Assembly (NCBI RefSeq): GCF_016862075.1
Contig: NZ_BOMG01000094.1
Location: 112,710 to 176,709 of the forward strand
Reading direction: 5' to 3'
DNA: 64,000 nucleotides
DNA from: Actinoplanes couchii
GTDB taxonomy: Bacteria; Actinomycetota; Actinomycetes; Mycobacteriales; Micromonosporaceae
Of this stretch, positions 22,875 to 32,237 are shown piece by piece (the first letter of the stretch is position 1; the number at the start of each line of letters is the position of its first letter). The notes beneath the pieces are model-generated. The model did not search any database and was not told where the DNA came from. It saw nothing but the letters and a program-made list of their open reading frames with translations. The translations under genes were made by a program, and so were the position numbers.

Positions 22875-25124
22875 CGCCCCCAGGACCTGGACCGTCTGCT
22901 CCGGGGGTGTCGGGCGGTGGAAGTGGTAGCCCTGCCCGACCGTGCAGCCCATCTCGGCCAGCAAACGGGCCTGCTCGGCCGTCTCGATGCCCTCGGCCAC
23001 CACGACCAGATCGAAGGCCAGGCCCAGTCGTACGATCGCCTCGGCGATCCGTTCGTCGCGTTCGTCGTCGTCGATGCCGCGGATGTACGACCGGTCGATC
23101 TTGAGAATGCTGACCGGTAGCTGCTGCAGATAGCTCAGCGCCGAGTACCCGGTGCCGAAGTCGTCGACCGCCAGCCTGATCCCCTTGTCGCGCAGCGCCC
23201 CCAGCCGGGCGATGGTCAGCTCGTCCGGTTCCAGCACCACCGACTCGGTGATCTCCAGGATCAGTCGGGTCGCCGGGAACCCGGTCTCGGCCAGGATCCC
23301 GGTGACCACGTCCACCAGGTCGGCCTGTTTCACCTGCTGCGGCGAGAGGTTGACGCTGAGCGTGATCCGGTCCGCCCCGGCCACCCCCTGCTGCCAGGCG
23401 GCGACCTGCCGGCAGCCCTCCCGCAGCACCCATTCGCCGAGTGGCACCACCGCGCCGGTCTCCTCGGCCAGAGCGATGAAGGCGCCCGGCATGAGCAGGC
23501 CCTCCTCCGGATGCTGCCAGCGGACCAGGGCCTCCACCCCGCGGATCTCCCCGGTCTGCAGCCCGACGGCCGGCTGGTAGTGCAGCACCAGCTCACCGTC
23601 GGTGATGGCCTGCCGTAGCCGGGCGTCGCGGGTGCCGGCGTCCAGCTCCGGGGTGTACAGCTGGTAGCGGGACCGGCCGGAGCGTTTCGCGGTGTACATC
23701 GCCAGGTCGGCCTGCCGGACCAGCTGATCACCGTCGACCTTGCTGTCCGCGTCGTGGATGGCCACCCCGATGCTGGCCTCCACCGACAGCACCAGGTCAC
23801 CGAGGATCACCGGGGTGCGCAGGGCTTCGGCCAGGCGCTGGGTGACCCGTTCGACGGCGGCCACGTCGGGCAGGTCGCGCAGGATCACGGCGAACTCGTC
23901 GCCGCCGAGACGCCCGGCGGTGTCCCCGGAGCGGATCCCGGCCCGGAGCGCCACCGCCGCGGCCTGCAGGACCGTGTCGCCGGCCTCGTGGCCGTACGTG
24001 TCGTTGATGGGTTTGAACCGGTCCAGGTCGATGAGCAGCACCGCGGAGCAGCGCCCGGCGCGGGCCGGCTGGGCCACCAGGGCGGCCACCCGCTCGGTGA
24101 TCCGGGTGCGGTTGGCCAGCCCGGTGAGCGGGTCGGTGACGGCCAGGTCCTGGTTCTCCCGCAGCACGTACATCTGCCGGGCGATCACCAGCCCGGTCAG
24201 CAGGATGGCCCCGAGGATCATCCCGCCGAGCGGGTAGATGCCCTGTTCCCGGGCCATGTAGCCGAGCACCCCGTAGGCCAGGGCGATGGTGCCGTACGGC
24301 AGCCAGTTGACCGTGGCCCGCCGTTTCGCCGGGTCCGGTGGATGGTAGGTCTGCTGGTACGTCCGGTGCGCGGCCAGCACCAGCAGGAACCCGCCGCAGA
24401 ACCAGAACAGGTCCGGCCAGGCCCCGCCCCGGTAACCGGTCTTGAGTTGCAGATATCCGTAGGCGATGTCGGCGACCACGAACATCGTCACCGCCACCAC
24501 CAGCATGGTCAGGGCGTGGTCGGCGATCCCGGACCGGCGCAGCAGCAGCATCGCCAGGGCCAGGATCAGCAGCAGGTCACCGACCGGCAGCGCGGTGGAG
24601 AACAGGGTCCGGGAGAGCGGGGCGCCTTCCTTGACCACCAGCGGCCCGAGCAGCAGGTACCAGAGCACGATGAACGCGCCGGACACCACGATCAGCGCGT
24701 CCAGGGTCAGCTTGATCCGGTCGATGCGGGAGCGCCGGTCGGACGGCATCAGCATCAGGCCGGTGAACATGAACGGCACGAACGCGATGTACCAGTAGTC
24801 GGCCACCGCCGGGAACCGCGGCGTGCCCAGCACCGAGTCCTCGATGAACCAGGACGACTGGGCCACGAGCCGGCAGAAGAACGCCGCGGTGATGAACCCC
24901 CACGCGCGCCGGGTGTGATGGGTGGGACCGCCCCGGACCACGATCCGCAGTCCGAGGGCGGTGTACATCAGGGCGATCGGGATGTGCACGAGATTGGTCA
25001 CGAACTGGCGCTGCTCGGTGTCACCCCAGGCACCCAGGTAGAACACGAGGAAGGCGGCGACGATCACTCCGGTGCCGCCGACCGCTGTGTCGGCGATCCT
25101 GTTCGCGACGCGGTTCTCGGCCAT
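22857..25124 (-). CDS. Membrane GGDEF-EAL cyclic-di-GMP enzyme
   Basis: A 755-residue protein with about eight N-terminal membrane helices forming a sensor region (residues 15-300), a GGDEF domain and an EAL domain. The cyclase motif GGDEF is intact, preceded by an RSGD inhibitory site five residues upstream. The phosphodiesterase motifs EAL (VEALVRWQHP) and DDFGTGYSALSYL are intact as well. It could therefore make and/or degrade cyclic di-GMP at the membrane. In related actinomycetes this messenger controls development. ATG 25124 follows GGGAAGG. Its 3' end is the integration site of the neighbouring island, which restores the last codons exactly, so the protein is unchanged. Confidence 0.9.
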   Translation of the reverse strand: MAENRVANRIADTAVGGTGVIVAAFLVFYLGAWGDTEQRQFVTNLVHIPIALMYTALGLRIVVRGGPTHHTRRAWGFITAAFFCRLVAQSSWFIEDSVLGTPRFPAVADYWYIAFVPFMFTGLMLMPSDRRSRIDRIKLTLDALIVVSGAFIVLWYLLLGPLVVKEGAPLSRTLFSTALPVGDLLLILALAMLLLRRSGIADHALTMLVVAVTMFVVADIAYGYLQLKTGYRGGAWPDLFWFCGGFLLVLAAHRTYQQTYHPPDPAKRRATVNWLPYGTIALAYGVLGYMAREQGIYPLGGMILGAILLTGLVIARQMYVLRENQDLAVTDPLTGLANRTRITERVAALVAQPARAGRCSAVLLIDLDRFKPINDTYGHEAGDTVLQAAAVALRAGIRSGDTAGRLGGDEFAVILRDLPDVAAVERVTQRLAEALRTPVILGDLVLSVEASIGVAIHDADSKVDGDQLVRQADLAMYTAKRSGRSRYQLYTPELDAGTRDARLRQAITDGELVLHYQPAVGLQTGEIRGVEALVRWQHPEEGLLMPGAFIALAEETGAVVPLGEWVLREGCRQVAAWQQGVAGADRITLSVNLSPQQVKQADLVDVVTGILAETGFPATRLILEITESVVLEPDELTIARLGALRDKGIRLAVDDFGTGYSALSYLQQLPVSILKIDRSYIRGIDDDERDERIAEAIVRLGLAFDLVVVAEGIETAEQARLLAEMGCTVGQGYHFHRPTPPEQTVQVLGATALKL

Positions 25125-25156
25125 CGCCTTCCCATCGGCAGTCTCCCGCCCGGGGC

Positions 25157-26377
25157 TTAGGCCGTCTCGGGAACCTTCGCGACGCTGCGGAACCGGGGAT
25201 GAACCAGGACGAACAGCGACACCGCGGCCATGATCACGGTCCCGGCGATCACCGGCAGGGTGTGTCCCAGGCTGTAGAGCGTGGTCCCGGCGGTGGGCGC
25301 CAGCACGAACGTCAGCGCCGCCGTGGCCCCGGAGAGCCCGGCCATCCCGCCCTGCTCCTCCCGGCTGACCAGCAGCGACGGCCCGGCGGTGAACCCGGGC
25401 ATCGCGGTGCCCAGGCCCAGCCCGATCAGGCCGATCGACACCACCAGCAGCCCCAGCCCGGCATCCGGGATCAGCAGCCCGAACCCGGCGAGCGCGACCA
25501 CGCCGCCGACCCGCAGCAGGGTCGCCGGGCTCCACCCGCTGCGCGGCACGATCACCGCCTGGGCGAGCACCATGCCGACACCCGCGGCCAGCAGCGCGCC
25601 GCCGGTGTAGAGGCCGGTCTGCTCGGCGCTCAGGCCGAGCCGGTCCTGGACCAGGAACCCGGTGATCACCTGGATGAAACCGAGCGCGGTGAACATGCCG
25701 AACCCGGCGAGCAGGAACGGCCACACCCGGGTGTCGAACGGGCTGATCCTGGCCGGCTTCTCGATCAGCTCGTGCCGGGACTCGCGGCGCAGTCGCAGCC
25801 CGATCAGCGCCAGCCCGGCGGCCAGCAGCACCGGGACGGTGACCAGCGGGACGAGCATGCCGAACGCGGACAGCACCCCGCCGACCACCGAACCCGCGAT
25901 CATCGCGATGCCCTGCGCGGCGCCGACCCCGGCCATGCCCTTGACCCGGGTCTCCTCGTCCTCGGTGACGTCGGCGATGTAGGCCTGCGCGGTCGGCACC
26001 ACCGCCGCGATCGCCGTGCCGAACCCGAGGCCACGCAGCAGCACGAACAGCACGAACAGGGTGGTGTCGGTGATCACCCCGGCCATGCCCAGGGCGGACA
26101 GCCCGGCGAACAGCGCCATCGTCACGGTGCCCAGCGCGAACGCGGCGACCAGGACCGGCTTGCGGCCCAGCGACTGGGAACGGCGGCCCCAGGACTGGCT
26201 GGTCAGCACCACCATGATCGCGGCGACGCTGATCGTCACGCCGATCTGCCACTCGGCCAGGCCCACCTCACGGGCCAGCGGGGCGATGATCGGATTCAGT
26301 GTCATCTGGCCCAGATAGACCAGGAACACCGCGCCGAGCAGCAGGGATATCTGTGGCTTCACGTCAACTTCTTTCAT
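25157..26377 (-). CDS. MFS efflux transporter (DHA1-like)
   Basis: A 406-residue major facilitator transporter with about 12 membrane helices. The motif-A-like loop reads GRRSQSLGRKPVL, and the helix-5 region (VKGMAGVGAAQGIAMIAGSVVGG) fits drug:proton antiporters. ATG 26377 overlaps the TetR stop by four bases, so the regulator and pump are co-translated. A drug or metabolite exporter repressed by the linked TetR protein is the normal reading of this arrangement. Confidence 0.85.
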   Translation of the reverse strand: MKEVDVKPQISLLLGAVFLVYLGQMTLNPIIAPLAREVGLAEWQIGVTISVAAIMVVLTSQSWGRRSQSLGRKPVLVAAFALGTVTMALFAGLSALGMAGVITDTTLFVLFVLLRGLGFGTAIAAVVPTAQAYIADVTEDEETRVKGMAGVGAAQGIAMIAGSVVGGVLSAFGMLVPLVTVPVLLAAGLALIGLRLRRESRHELIEKPARISPFDTRVWPFLLAGFGMFTALGFIQVITGFLVQDRLGLSAEQTGLYTGGALLAAGVGMVLAQAVIVPRSGWSPATLLRVGGVVALAGFGLLIPDAGLGLLVVSIGLIGLGLGTAMPGFTAGPSLLVSREEQGGMAGLSGATAALTFVLAPTAGTTLYSLGHTLPVIAGTVIMAAVSLFVLVHPRFRSVAKVPETA

Positions 26378-27213
26378 TCGCCGGTACGAGGGGAGCCAGC
26401 CGTCGTCTGTGGGTCTTTCCCAGGCCCCGGTTTCCGGGCGTCTTTTCTGGGCGCCGGTTCGCCGGCGTCCTTCCGGGGCGCGAGTTCGCTGGCTATGCCG
26501 GCCAGCACCACCCGTAACTTGCCGTGGAACCAGTCGATCGGGTCGGCCCGGATCGCGCGCAGCATCTCGGCCCGGATCGCGGCCTCCGGAGTGCCGTCCA
26601 CCGGCGCGGCCCACTGCGTCTCGACGTGATCGCGCATGGTCTTCCTGCCGTCCTCGACCACCGCCGGGTCGCCGACGGTGAGGTCTTCGACTCCGCGGCG
26701 GTGGTCGACGGCGAGGTCTTCGACTCCGCGGCGGAGGTCGACGCCGAGGTCTTCCACTCCGCGGCGGTGGTCGACCGCCAGGTCGAAGACCAGGTCGACG
26801 GCGAGGACCGCATCGGCCGGCCGGAACCCGTGGCCGATCAGCATCGCGCCGAGCTTGTCCGACAGCAGCAGCACCGAGTGCGGCACCACCCCCCGGGTCA
26901 TCTCGGCGGCGGCGCCGGGATGACCGGCGTAGGCGTGCCACGCCGCGAGCGCCCAGGTCTCCATCACCTCCCGCCACGGACCCTCCAGCCCCGGCCAGGT
27001 GACCCGGTTGACGGCCAGGTCGAGGCCGAGCCGGACCAGCTCGTCGCGGTTGGCGGCGTGCCGGTAGAGGGTGGCCTGGCCGATCCGCAGGTGCGCGGCG
27101 ACGGCGGTGAAGGTGAGGTCCCGGAATCCGACGGCGAGCACCGCGGCGGCGATCGCCGTGGTGTCCACCCGGGCCGGGCGGCCCGGCCCGCGATGCCCGC
27201 TGCGACTGTTCAC
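26374..27213 (-). CDS. TetR-family regulator with internal 11-residue repeats
   Basis: A 279-residue TetR repressor. The DNA-binding domain spans about residues 12-60, with helix-turn-helix LTFTAVAAHLRIGQATLYRHAANRDEL. The ligand domain follows but is interrupted at about 145-180 by three to four copies of a charged unit of the form VDHRRGVEDL, encoded by 33-base tandem repeats. A Lys/Pro-rich tail (APRKDAGEP twice) also looks repeated. Normal TetR proteins are about 200 residues, so the repeats explain much of the extra length. It starts at GTG 27213 with a 20-base inverted repeat just upstream, probably its own operator. It is the first gene of the TetR-MFS operon. Confidence 0.85.
   Translation of the reverse strand: MNSRSGHRGPGRPARVDTTAIAAAVLAVGFRDLTFTAVAAHLRIGQATLYRHAANRDELVRLGLDLAVNRVTWPGLEGPWREVMETWALAAWHAYAGHPGAAAEMTRGVVPHSVLLLSDKLGAMLIGHGFRPADAVLAVDLVFDLAVDHRRGVEDLGVDLRRGVEDLAVDHRRGVEDLTVGDPAVVEDGRKTMRDHVETQWAAPVDGTPEAAIRAEMLRAIRADPIDWFHGKLRVVLAGIASELAPRKDAGEPAPRKDARKPGPGKDPQTTAGSPRTGE
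26677..26775. repeat. Three tandem 33-base repeats inside tetR
   Basis: Units at 26677-26709, 26710-26742 and 26743-26775 share the core GAGGTCTTCGACTCCGCGG with single-base changes. A partial fourth unit follows. Because 33 is a multiple of three, the repeat changes protein length without shifting frame. Confidence 0.85.
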
Positions 27214-27228
27214 GGTGGCACCGTACTC

Positions 27229-27248
27229 GATAATGAGAGTGCACTATC
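27229..27248. promoter_or_regulatory. Probable TetR operator
   Basis: GATAATGAGAGTGCACTATC is an imperfect 20-base inverted repeat (GATAnTG-n6-CAnTATC) 16 bases upstream of the tetR GTG. On the minus strand, TTGATA overlaps its end and resembles a -35 element. Placement in the promoter of a tetR-efflux operon suggests autorepression. Confidence 0.6.
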
Positions 27249-27344
27249 AAAATTAGGAAGCTGTGATGCGCTTGTCACACAACCGGGGTGGGATCGCTAC
27301 GCCGCCGGACCAGACTTCGCCGTCGTGACCGACGGGAGTATCAA

Positions 27345-27872
27345 GTGAGCATCGTGTGGCCCCAGCCCTACGACGACGCCTGGCCGGACCGGCGGCCCCG
27401 GCCCGCCAGCGGCCCGGACATCCGGCTCACCGTCGACGTGATCGAGCGGATCCTCGGCGACCCGCGCCTGGAGAGCGAACTCATCCTGGTCGAGGTGCAG
27501 AACGGGGTGGCCAACCTGATCGGCACGGTCGGCTCGCTGGCCGCCCGGGTCACCGCCGCCGACATCGCCCGCGGCACCCCGGGCGTCACCGACATCTGCA
27601 ACCGGCTCGAACTGGCCCGGGCCGCCGACGTCACCACCATGGACCGCCCGGACGCGTTCGACGAACTGATCGCGCACTGGGACGAGCCACGCCGCCCGGT
27701 CGCGACACCCCGGCGCGCGCAACTGCTGAAGGGCGCCGCCGTCCTGGTCGGCACGGTCGCCCTGCTGCTCGGCGTGGTGCTCTACCCCCAGCTGGGCGGT
27801 GCCGGGGCCCTGCTGATCGCGGTGCCGTGGCTGGCCGTCGCCACGGCACTCGCCGTCCAGTCAGCCCTCTGA
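27345..27872 (+). CDS. BON-domain protein with two C-terminal membrane helices
   Basis: A 175-residue protein. Residues about 25-90 form a BON domain (DIRLTVDVIERILGDPRLES, then ILVEVQNGVANLIGTVGSLAAR), a fold thought to bind phospholipid or act as an adaptor. It is followed by a basic linker and two membrane helices at the C terminus (GAAVLVGTVALLLGVVLY and ALLIAVPWLAVATAL). GTG 27345 has GGGAG six bases upstream. The 3' end takes part in a 34-base tandem duplication shared with the convergent histidine kinase gene. Confidence 0.75.
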   Translation: MSIVWPQPYDDAWPDRRPRPASGPDIRLTVDVIERILGDPRLESELILVEVQNGVANLIGTVGSLAARVTAADIARGTPGVTDICNRLELARAADVTTMDRPDAFDELIAHWDEPRRPVATPRRAQLLKGAAVLVGTVALLLGVVLYPQLGGAGALLIAVPWLAVATALAVQSAL

Positions 27873-27913
27873 GGCCACGGCACCCGCCGTCCGGTCAGCC
27901 CTTTGAGGCCACG
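27840..27913. repeat. 34-base tandem duplication across two convergent gene ends
   Basis: Positions 27840-27873 and 27874-27907 are two copies (four mismatches) followed by the first six bases of a third. Copy one holds the BON gene stop. Copy two holds the histidine kinase stop on the other strand, so the last residues of the kinase come from a duplicated end sequence. Confidence 0.8.
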
Positions 27914-29499
27914 TCCGAATCCGGCCCGGTCGCCGCCGCCACCGGCTGCGCCTCCGGTTCCGGCTCGGGCTGCGCCGGGAGGGTGAACCAGATCGAGGTG
28001 CCCTCCTCGACGTCCAGGTCCAGCCAGATCCGCCCGCCGTGGTACTCGACGATCTTCTTGACGATGGCCAGCCCGATGCCGGTGCCCTCGTACGCGTCCC
28101 GCGGATGCAACCGCTGGAAGATCACGAACACCTTGTCGGCGAACTCCCGCTCGATCCCGATGCCGTTGTCCCGGACGTTGACCCGCCACTCGCCGCCGAC
28201 CCGGTCCGCGCTCACCCGCACCACCGGCGGCACATCCGGCCGGCGGAACTTCAGCGAGTTGCCGATCAGGTTCACGAACAGCGTGGTGAGCAGCGGTTCC
28301 TCACCCTCCACCACAGGCATGTCAGCCCAGTTGATCTCGGCGTCCGCACCGGCCCGGGCCTCCAGTTGGGACCGCGCCTCGGGCATCACCTTCGCCAGGT
28401 CGACACTCTTGAACCCGGTGGTGATCCGGCCGATCCGGGAGAACGCCAGCAGGTCGTTGATCAGCCGTTGCATGCGCTGGGCGCCGTCCACGGCGAACCC
28501 GATGTACTGGTCGGCACGCTCGTCCATCTGTCCGGCGTACCGCCGCTGGAGAAGTTGACAGAAACTGGCCACCTTGCGCAGCGGCTCCTGCAGGTCGTGC
28601 GACGCCACGTAGGCGAACTGCTCCAGATCCCGGTTGGACCGGGTCAGCTCCTCGGCCTTGGCCTGCAGCTCCTGGTTGACCGACTCGACCTCGGCCCGCG
28701 CCTGCCGCACCACGGCCAGCTCGGCGGCGATCTGCCGGCGCATCCCGTCCACGTCGGCGGCCAGCTCCCGCAGCTCCGGCGACCCGGAACTGGTGATCAC
28801 CCGCTCGTAGTCACCGCGGGCCACCTTGCGGACCTGAACCGCCAGATCGGTGACCGGCCGGTTCACCAGGCGGTCCAGCAGCAGCATCAGCAGCGCCCCG
28901 GCCAGGACCACCACCACCGCCGCGCTGACCTGCAACGCCACCAGCAGGGTGGACGTCTGCCGGGCGGTCACCACGGCGGCGTTGCGCAGCGCCAGGATGT
29001 CGGACTGCAACTCGTTCACCGCCGTCCGCAGCGCGTCGAACTGGGTGGTGCCGACGCTCACCGACGCCGGGCGCCCGGCCTGGACGGACTCGATCACCGG
29101 CTCGGCCACGGTGCGCCGCCAGTCCGCCGCCCGCTCCCGGACCAGCCGCAGGTCCGCGCGGATCTCGGCGTTGCCGTTCGAGTCGTTCAGCGTCTCGATC
29201 TGGGTCAGCAGCTCCTGCTCGGTCTGCTCACCGGCCCGGTAGGGCTGCAGGTTCTCCGCCTTGCGACTGAGCGCGTACCCCCGGATGCCGGTCTCCTGGT
29301 CCAGGTAGGCCGCGTACAGATCCTGGCCGGCCAGCCGCATCGGGCCGGTCTTCTCCAGGATCACGTCCAGGTTCTCGTTGCTGTCCACCGCGGTCACCAC
29401 GGCAAGGACACCGATGCCGGATAGCAGGATCCCGGCGACGGTGAACAACACCGCCACCCGGCGGCGCAGCGACCACGAACTCAGCCGGGCCCGGCTCAT
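27895..29499 (-). CDS. Sensor histidine kinase (CHASE3-HAMP-HisKA-HATPase)
   Basis: A 534-residue membrane histidine kinase. A first helix (VAVLFTVAGILLSGIGVLAVV) precedes an extracytoplasmic CHASE3-like helical domain (about 35-180; GQDLYAAYLDQETGIRGYAL is typical). A second helix, HAMP domain and coiled coil follow. The HisKA phospho-acceptor is His in YVASHDLQEPLRKV, and the ATP domain has N, G1 (DNGIGI) and G2 (GTGIGLAIVKK) boxes. The DHDLQEPLR type is common in kinases related to phytochromes. GAGGAGAG precedes ATG 29499. No response regulator is encoded beside it, so it is an orphan. The C-terminal Pro/Glu-rich tail ends in the duplicated 34-base sequence. Confidence 0.9.
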   Translation of the reverse strand: MSRARLSSWSLRRRVAVLFTVAGILLSGIGVLAVVTAVDSNENLDVILEKTGPMRLAGQDLYAAYLDQETGIRGYALSRKAENLQPYRAGEQTEQELLTQIETLNDSNGNAEIRADLRLVRERAADWRRTVAEPVIESVQAGRPASVSVGTTQFDALRTAVNELQSDILALRNAAVVTARQTSTLLVALQVSAAVVVVLAGALLMLLLDRLVNRPVTDLAVQVRKVARGDYERVITSSGSPELRELAADVDGMRRQIAAELAVVRQARAEVESVNQELQAKAEELTRSNRDLEQFAYVASHDLQEPLRKVASFCQLLQRRYAGQMDERADQYIGFAVDGAQRMQRLINDLLAFSRIGRITTGFKSVDLAKVMPEARSQLEARAGADAEINWADMPVVEGEEPLLTTLFVNLIGNSLKFRRPDVPPVVRVSADRVGGEWRVNVRDNGIGIEREFADKVFVIFQRLHPRDAYEGTGIGLAIVKKIVEYHGGRIWLDLDVEEGTSIWFTLPAQPEPEPEAQPVAAATGPDSDVASKG

Positions 29500-29603
29500 C
29501 GACTCTCCTCGCGTGGTGCCTGTGACAGAACCCCGTCCGCCCACCGGAGAACGGGGAGCGGACGGGACACCGAAGTATGGCGTACCCGTGGGAGCGACGC
29601 GAC

Positions 29604-32207
29604 TCAGCCCACCAGCACCGCCGACAACCGGCGTGCCTCCTTGACCAGCCGCGACGAACCGGTCCGCGCCGCCACGTCGGACAGCCCCGGCACCTCGGCG
29701 CGGGGGCCCGCCCGGCCGGCCACCAGCGTTGCCAGCTCCAGCAGGTCGGGCAACCCGCGCGGAGCCAGGACCAGCAGTTTCGGCAGGGCCGCGGCCAGCA
29801 CCTGCCACACCGCGGCCGACCCGCCGGCGTGGTGCGCGTCGGTCAGCCCGGTCAGCACCCGGCTCGGCTTCAGCATGCCCACCTCGCACAGCTCGGCGAT
29901 CTCGGTGCCGACCCCGGACAGATCCTCACCCTGAGCGGCCAGGACCAGGAACGCGTCCACGGCGGCCAGCCGGTCCGCCTCGTCCCGGGCGCCCAGCACG
30001 TAGGCCACCGCGAGCCGGACGGCCGGACCGGCCGGGCCGTCACACTCGACGATCGCCGGCAGGGACCGGCCGGCACCGCGCTGGTCCATGTCCGCGCTGG
30101 AGGCCAGGGTCGGCAGCGCCCAGGCGGCGAGCACCTCCCGGTGGTGGGGCAGGGCCGCGATCGCGATGTCGGGGGTGAACTCGTCGGAGTACCACTGGAT
30201 GTCGGGGCCCCGGTCGAGGGTGAGGATCCGGTCCGCCAGCGGTGACCGGTCCCCAGCCGGTTCCAGATCGACCACGAAGCGGCGATGGCTCTGGTTCATG
30301 CTCATGTAGGCGCGCTGGTGGGCCGGGTTCCGCTGGACCCGCCGGGAGCTGACCGGGTCGGGCAGGCCACCGTCCTTGAGCCAGGCGGCGAACCGCTGCC
30401 CGGCAGCCGAGGTCAGCTCCGCGGCCCGGACCGTCACGTCGGCGTCGACCGTGCGCGGCACCCGCAGCAGTGCCTGCTCGAAGTCGACCGGCCACGGCTC
30501 CCGGCCGGTGGTCTCCAGCCGGATCAGGCGGTCCAGCAGCACCGCGGCATCCAGACTGCCGTCGACCCGGGTGGGGGTGGCCAGCAGCTCGGCGACCTGC
30601 TCGGTGTTGATCCGGTCGGTGATCTCCTGCAGCCGCCGGATGAGGAGCCCGGTGAGGGGATGCGGCTCCTTGATGGTGTGTGCCTGGATGATGTAGGCGG
30701 CCGGGGCCAGCTTCCGCCTGATCGCGTTACCGAGGTGACCGGGGCGCCGGAAATTGCCGTACGAGGTCACCGTCGACAGCTCGTAGTCGTACCGCTCCAG
30801 GATCGGCTGCAACGTTGCGGCCATTCCGTCGGCGGGCAGCGCCACCAGCGCGGCGATGATCCGCTCCCAGCCCACCACCGTCTCGGTGTGCAGCAGCGCG
30901 GTGATCTCGGCGGCCAGCTCGGCGGCGCCGGTGATCGGCGGCGGCATCGCGGCCGGCGGCGCGGGCAGGGCCGGCACCCCGGTCTCGACCTGCTCGGGCT
31001 CCGGCGCGGCCGTGCCGAACAGCTCGGCCGCCCGGGCCGGCAGGTCGCCGGTGAGCACCACGGACGCGCCGGCGAGGCGGGCCACGGTCGCCGGGTCGAG
31101 CCGGCCGATCCACCGGCCGACCAGGGTCAGCGCCCGTTCCTGCACGTCCAGCGCCGGGTGCCCGAACGCCACGGCCACCGTCTCCAGCACCTCACCGGCC
31201 CGGTCCGGCTGCCGGCGGGCGACCTTCTCCAACCAGGACAGCTGTGTCTTGACCAGGCCTTTCTCCGTACGCAGCAGAGTGGTCCCGCTGGTTTCCAGCA
31301 GGGTCTCGAACTCCAGGCGCCCGGCCTCGTCGACCGACCGCAGCGCCCGCTGGGCCATCCCGGCGATCGGCGACGGCGCCCTGGCCAGCAACCCGGCGTA
31401 GTCCCCGGCGGCACCGGCCAGCTCGTCCACCGTGGGCGCCAGGGCGTCGTGCAGCTCGGTGAACGGCCGCAGCCAGGCCGGGCGGTCGCCGCGGATCAGC
31501 CGGTCCCGGGTGGCGGCCAGGATCGTCGCCCGATCGAGGCGACCCTCGGCGACCAGCTGAACGACGGCCGGGGCGAACACTGACGTCGACGCCCAGCCGC
31601 TGCCGGTCCAGTGCCCGCCGGTCAGCTCCCCGCCCATGCCGTCGATCTCGAACACCGCGGGCAGCAGCAGGTCCAGGTAGGGGCTGGCCTTGAGCTTGTC
31701 GGCGAACGGCGTCCACTCCGTGTAGTTCGTGTACACCGCGTTCAGCCAGCCGCGGACGAACCCCTCGGTCCGCGGGGCCAGCTGCACCTGGTCGCCGATC
31801 AGCTCGGCGAGGAACTGCCACTGGGCGGCCCCGACGTCGCGCACCGGCAGTTTCGCCGCCAGCCGCACCCCCAGATCGGGCAGCCACGTCAGCTCGCGGG
31901 CGTCGGTGATCCGCTGCCAGAACCGGCGCGGCACGCTGTGCCAGCGCTCCTGCATGTCCCGGCGGCTCAGCGGGGCGGCGGCGCGGGCGGCGGACGGCAT
32001 GCACGCGATCACGGCCAGGGCGTAACCGGCGGCCGGGTCGTCACCGTCGCCCCACCAGGCCTCGCCCCGGGTGCGCTTGATGCCGGCCTCGACCTCCGGC
32101 GCGAACGCCAGGCGCTCCTGCTCGGTCATCGCCAGGAGGCCGTCGGTGATGCGTGCACACGCCGAACGCCGTGCCAGCTGGTCCAGTTCCGCCCACGTCA
32201 AACTCAT
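29604..32207 (-). CDS. DUF6493-family large repeat protein
   Basis: An 867-residue soluble protein built mainly of helices with HEAT-like regularity. Sections such as LRTEKGLVKTQLSWLEKVAR and AFGHPALDVQERALTLVGRW are typical of the DUF6493 family. In the actinomycetes this family usually occurs with SWIM zinc-finger or MoxR/VWA genes. Those partners are absent here. Instead, a NYN-LOTUS protein is encoded 30 bases upstream in the same direction. ATG 32207 was chosen as the start because it opens the conserved N terminus; no strong ribosome site is visible. The role is unknown, and a scaffold in an RNA- or stress-related complex is one possibility. Confidence 0.7.
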   Translation of the reverse strand: MSLTWAELDQLARRSACARITDGLLAMTEQERLAFAPEVEAGIKRTRGEAWWGDGDDPAAGYALAVIACMPSAARAAAPLSRRDMQERWHSVPRRFWQRITDARELTWLPDLGVRLAAKLPVRDVGAAQWQFLAELIGDQVQLAPRTEGFVRGWLNAVYTNYTEWTPFADKLKASPYLDLLLPAVFEIDGMGGELTGGHWTGSGWASTSVFAPAVVQLVAEGRLDRATILAATRDRLIRGDRPAWLRPFTELHDALAPTVDELAGAAGDYAGLLARAPSPIAGMAQRALRSVDEAGRLEFETLLETSGTTLLRTEKGLVKTQLSWLEKVARRQPDRAGEVLETVAVAFGHPALDVQERALTLVGRWIGRLDPATVARLAGASVVLTGDLPARAAELFGTAAPEPEQVETGVPALPAPPAAMPPPITGAAELAAEITALLHTETVVGWERIIAALVALPADGMAATLQPILERYDYELSTVTSYGNFRRPGHLGNAIRRKLAPAAYIIQAHTIKEPHPLTGLLIRRLQEITDRINTEQVAELLATPTRVDGSLDAAVLLDRLIRLETTGREPWPVDFEQALLRVPRTVDADVTVRAAELTSAAGQRFAAWLKDGGLPDPVSSRRVQRNPAHQRAYMSMNQSHRRFVVDLEPAGDRSPLADRILTLDRGPDIQWYSDEFTPDIAIAALPHHREVLAAWALPTLASSADMDQRGAGRSLPAIVECDGPAGPAVRLAVAYVLGARDEADRLAAVDAFLVLAAQGEDLSGVGTEIAELCEVGMLKPSRVLTGLTDAHHAGGSAAVWQVLAAALPKLLVLAPRGLPDLLELATLVAGRAGPRAEVPGLSDVAARTGSSRLVKEARRLSAVLVG

Positions 32208-32237
32208 GGCGGAGAACCTAGGGCGGGGGTACGACAA

